From contig CM050654.1 in assembly GCA_027574665.1 (NCBI GenBank), forward strand, positions 34,243,722 through 34,307,721: DNA of 64,000 nucleotides, given 5' to 3'. Shown here piece by piece: positions 62,176 to 64,000 of this stretch. Made by a program: the position numbers and the translations under genes. The DNA comes from Rhynochetos jubatus (lineage: Eukaryota > Chordata > Aves > Eurypygiformes > Rhynochetidae). Numbering within the stretch: position 1 is the first letter of the stretch; every line of letters begins with the position of its first letter. Under the pieces are notes generated by a model that saw only the letters and a program-made list of their open reading frames with translations, was not told where the DNA came from and searched no databases.

Positions 62176-64000
62176 GTGAGTAAATGGATCTGTTGTCATG
62201 TCTACTAAAATATTACTAACCTAAATTACATTATGTTCTGTCATAAAGCTCTTTCATCATTGATCTCTACATTCTTGAGGTTTGCTCATTTAATGTCACA
62301 ACAAAGATGCCTTTTCCCTGTTTGTACAATGTCTTTAAAGTAGGATAAAAAGGGCTCAAGGTATATGTTTATTGTGCCGAAGCACTATGAAAACTTAAAT
62401 AAGAAATACATTCAAATTTTTATTTCCTTATCAGTTTATGACACAGATTACCTTATCACAAGCAACTTTTTAAAGATATTACTGTTTTTAAGATATGGCT
62501 AATAATAATTTCCCTTTTTTTATTTTTTTTTTGAAAGATGCTTAGATGGAGGATAAAAAAGTCTACTTAAATACCAAAATAACAATGACCATAAACCATT
62601 CTTCATTATTCACTTGTATGTTTCCCAGATCATACTTCATATAAAAATTCTGCACTTCAAAATGGAAATATGGCAGACAAAAATATTTTAATTCACTGAT
62701 GAATAATCACAGATTTTTTTTTTTTTTTTACACACATCAGGAAAATAGTTTCCTCGCTGTAATCATATAATGCTCTATATTATTTTCAACAAAAATAATA
62801 TAGTATATGATACAGTGAAAAAGGAACTAAGAGTAATGTCCAATATTTGAAAAGGCAACAACAGTGCTGATTATACAGCATGTTTACATATCACTTATAA
62901 AGCTAACACATCCTCAACATCTTAACCTTCTCCCTTTTATTATAAACAAAGATTAATATGCCACATGGGCAGAACTCACCAGAGTGGAAATTAGTGCCCT
63001 GGCAAGCTGATGAGCAGCATAACAACACAGGCATGGTCCAGCACCATCTCTCTGAAACGTCTCCTCCAAAATCTGCCCGTCCTCCTCTATCTAAGAGAAA
63101 AGAGTCTTTTAGAGATGCTGACTATACCAATCCCTTTTGTTCATGCCCAATGTCATAGCTTCTCTGACAGCAAGTGTTTTCAGCCACAGGACCTTGTGAT
63201 GAGGAAAAGGATTCTGAAATGTGGGAATTTTTTTTCACAGCCAGTTCATAGCATTTGAAAGACACACCTTTAATGACATCGCCATTGACTTATAGGTTAC
63301 AAGAAAGCAGTAGTTTAATTGGAATTTACTGATTACAAACTGAGCTGATCATTATATTGATGAATAACCTTGGGTGAAAAGCTAAGCATTCAGCAGGCTC
63401 TGCAGGGCAAAATAAATAACCTATGCAGCTTGCATTACATGGTCTTTTTTGACATCCTAGACAGTTGTCACTACTGGGTACAGAAAAGAACCCTGTTATG
63501 AATAAATTCAGATTAAACTTCTTAGAGATAGTAAAATCCAACTGCATATTATGATTTTTTAACTTTTGTAGGCAAAATCATGCTGGTTTAAGGAAAATTC
63601 ATTTTTCAATACCAGATTACATAGATTTAATAATTTTAAATATCTAAATTATGTAAAGCTGTAAACATCCTCAGAACAAGGAATAACAATTGCTATGTAT
63701 GAAAGCAAACTAACAAAAATAAAAGTTTGAGCTCGAGGTTAAGAAAACAGTGAGAAATGGGGATGAATTCTTGTGCCTTTCTTCCACAATGCATTCTTAT
63801 TTAGAAAGACTACTTCATTTCATAGGAGGACTCAACACTTTTCCTATGAACCACCAACAACAGCAAGGGAAATGAGGGAAAGTTGAGGCCTGAACAGATG
63901 CAGAGGGCCGAGCAAGAAAAGAGCTTTTCCAAGTCTGCAACAAGCATCTAGGGATGTCATTACCCTTTTTTTGACAAGCTAGACACAAGCATGAGTTTTC
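62176..64000. other. No gene recognised
   Basis: AT-rich unique sequence to the end of the window, with a T16 run at 62714-62729. The frames at 62958-63258 (+) and 63326-63547 (-) lack motifs. No gene edge enters from the right-hand side that I can detect. Confidence 0.6.

Noticed and set aside
1-64000. CRISPR arrays, operons, phage or plasmid genes, tRNA and rRNA genes, endogenous retrovirus
   Set aside because: No regularly spaced direct repeats, no clustered long reading frames, no recognisable tRNA or rRNA sequence, and no LTR pair or gag/pol/env-like frame was seen.

Overview
The window looks like nuclear DNA from a bird, probably intergenic or from a very long intron. It is AT-rich and poor in CpG. 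No open reading frame in it resembles a known protein, and I recognise no tRNA, rRNA or microRNA. The bird (or at least sauropsid) assignment rests mainly on a well-preserved, 5'-truncated CR1 retrotransposon at 43650-44101, much older CR1 debris at three other places, and the low overall repeat density. Bacterial-style features (operons, ribosome binding sites, CRISPR, IS elements) are absent and not expected.

Layout. 1-18 kb is unique-looking AT-rich sequence. It holds a few blocks that read like conserved noncoding elements (about 6100-6460, 8730-8900, 11990-12190 and 16840-17300) and the longest open frame of the window (9739-10341, 200 codons, no recognisable product). 18-25 kb carries three fossil retroelements: a CR1 3' fragment (18060-18290, +), a long eroded CR1 (about 19430-20720, -) and an L2-like LINE reverse-transcriptase remnant (about 24050-24560, +). 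25-43 kb is mostly featureless, with enhancer-like blocks at 26225-26350 and 33180-33320 and a duplicated hairpin at 37453-37494. 43.6-44.1 kb is the young CR1. 44-52 kb holds a degenerate GATA/GACA microsatellite, a 23-nt palindrome, an old CR1 (about 51050-51605) and a 19-base G run. 52-64 kb holds a possible regulatory element or terminal exon (52381-52715), an old MIR-like SINE (about 54075-54465, -) and simple repeats.

No gene set works together here. The plausible functions are regulatory (distal elements of a gene outside the window) and structural. No new biological system is evident. The most unusual local signal is the pair of 24-bp-spaced hairpins whose stems differ by compensating changes. 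Repeat assignments come from remembered family patterns, not a database search. The conserved-element calls are inference, because conservation cannot be seen in a single sequence.
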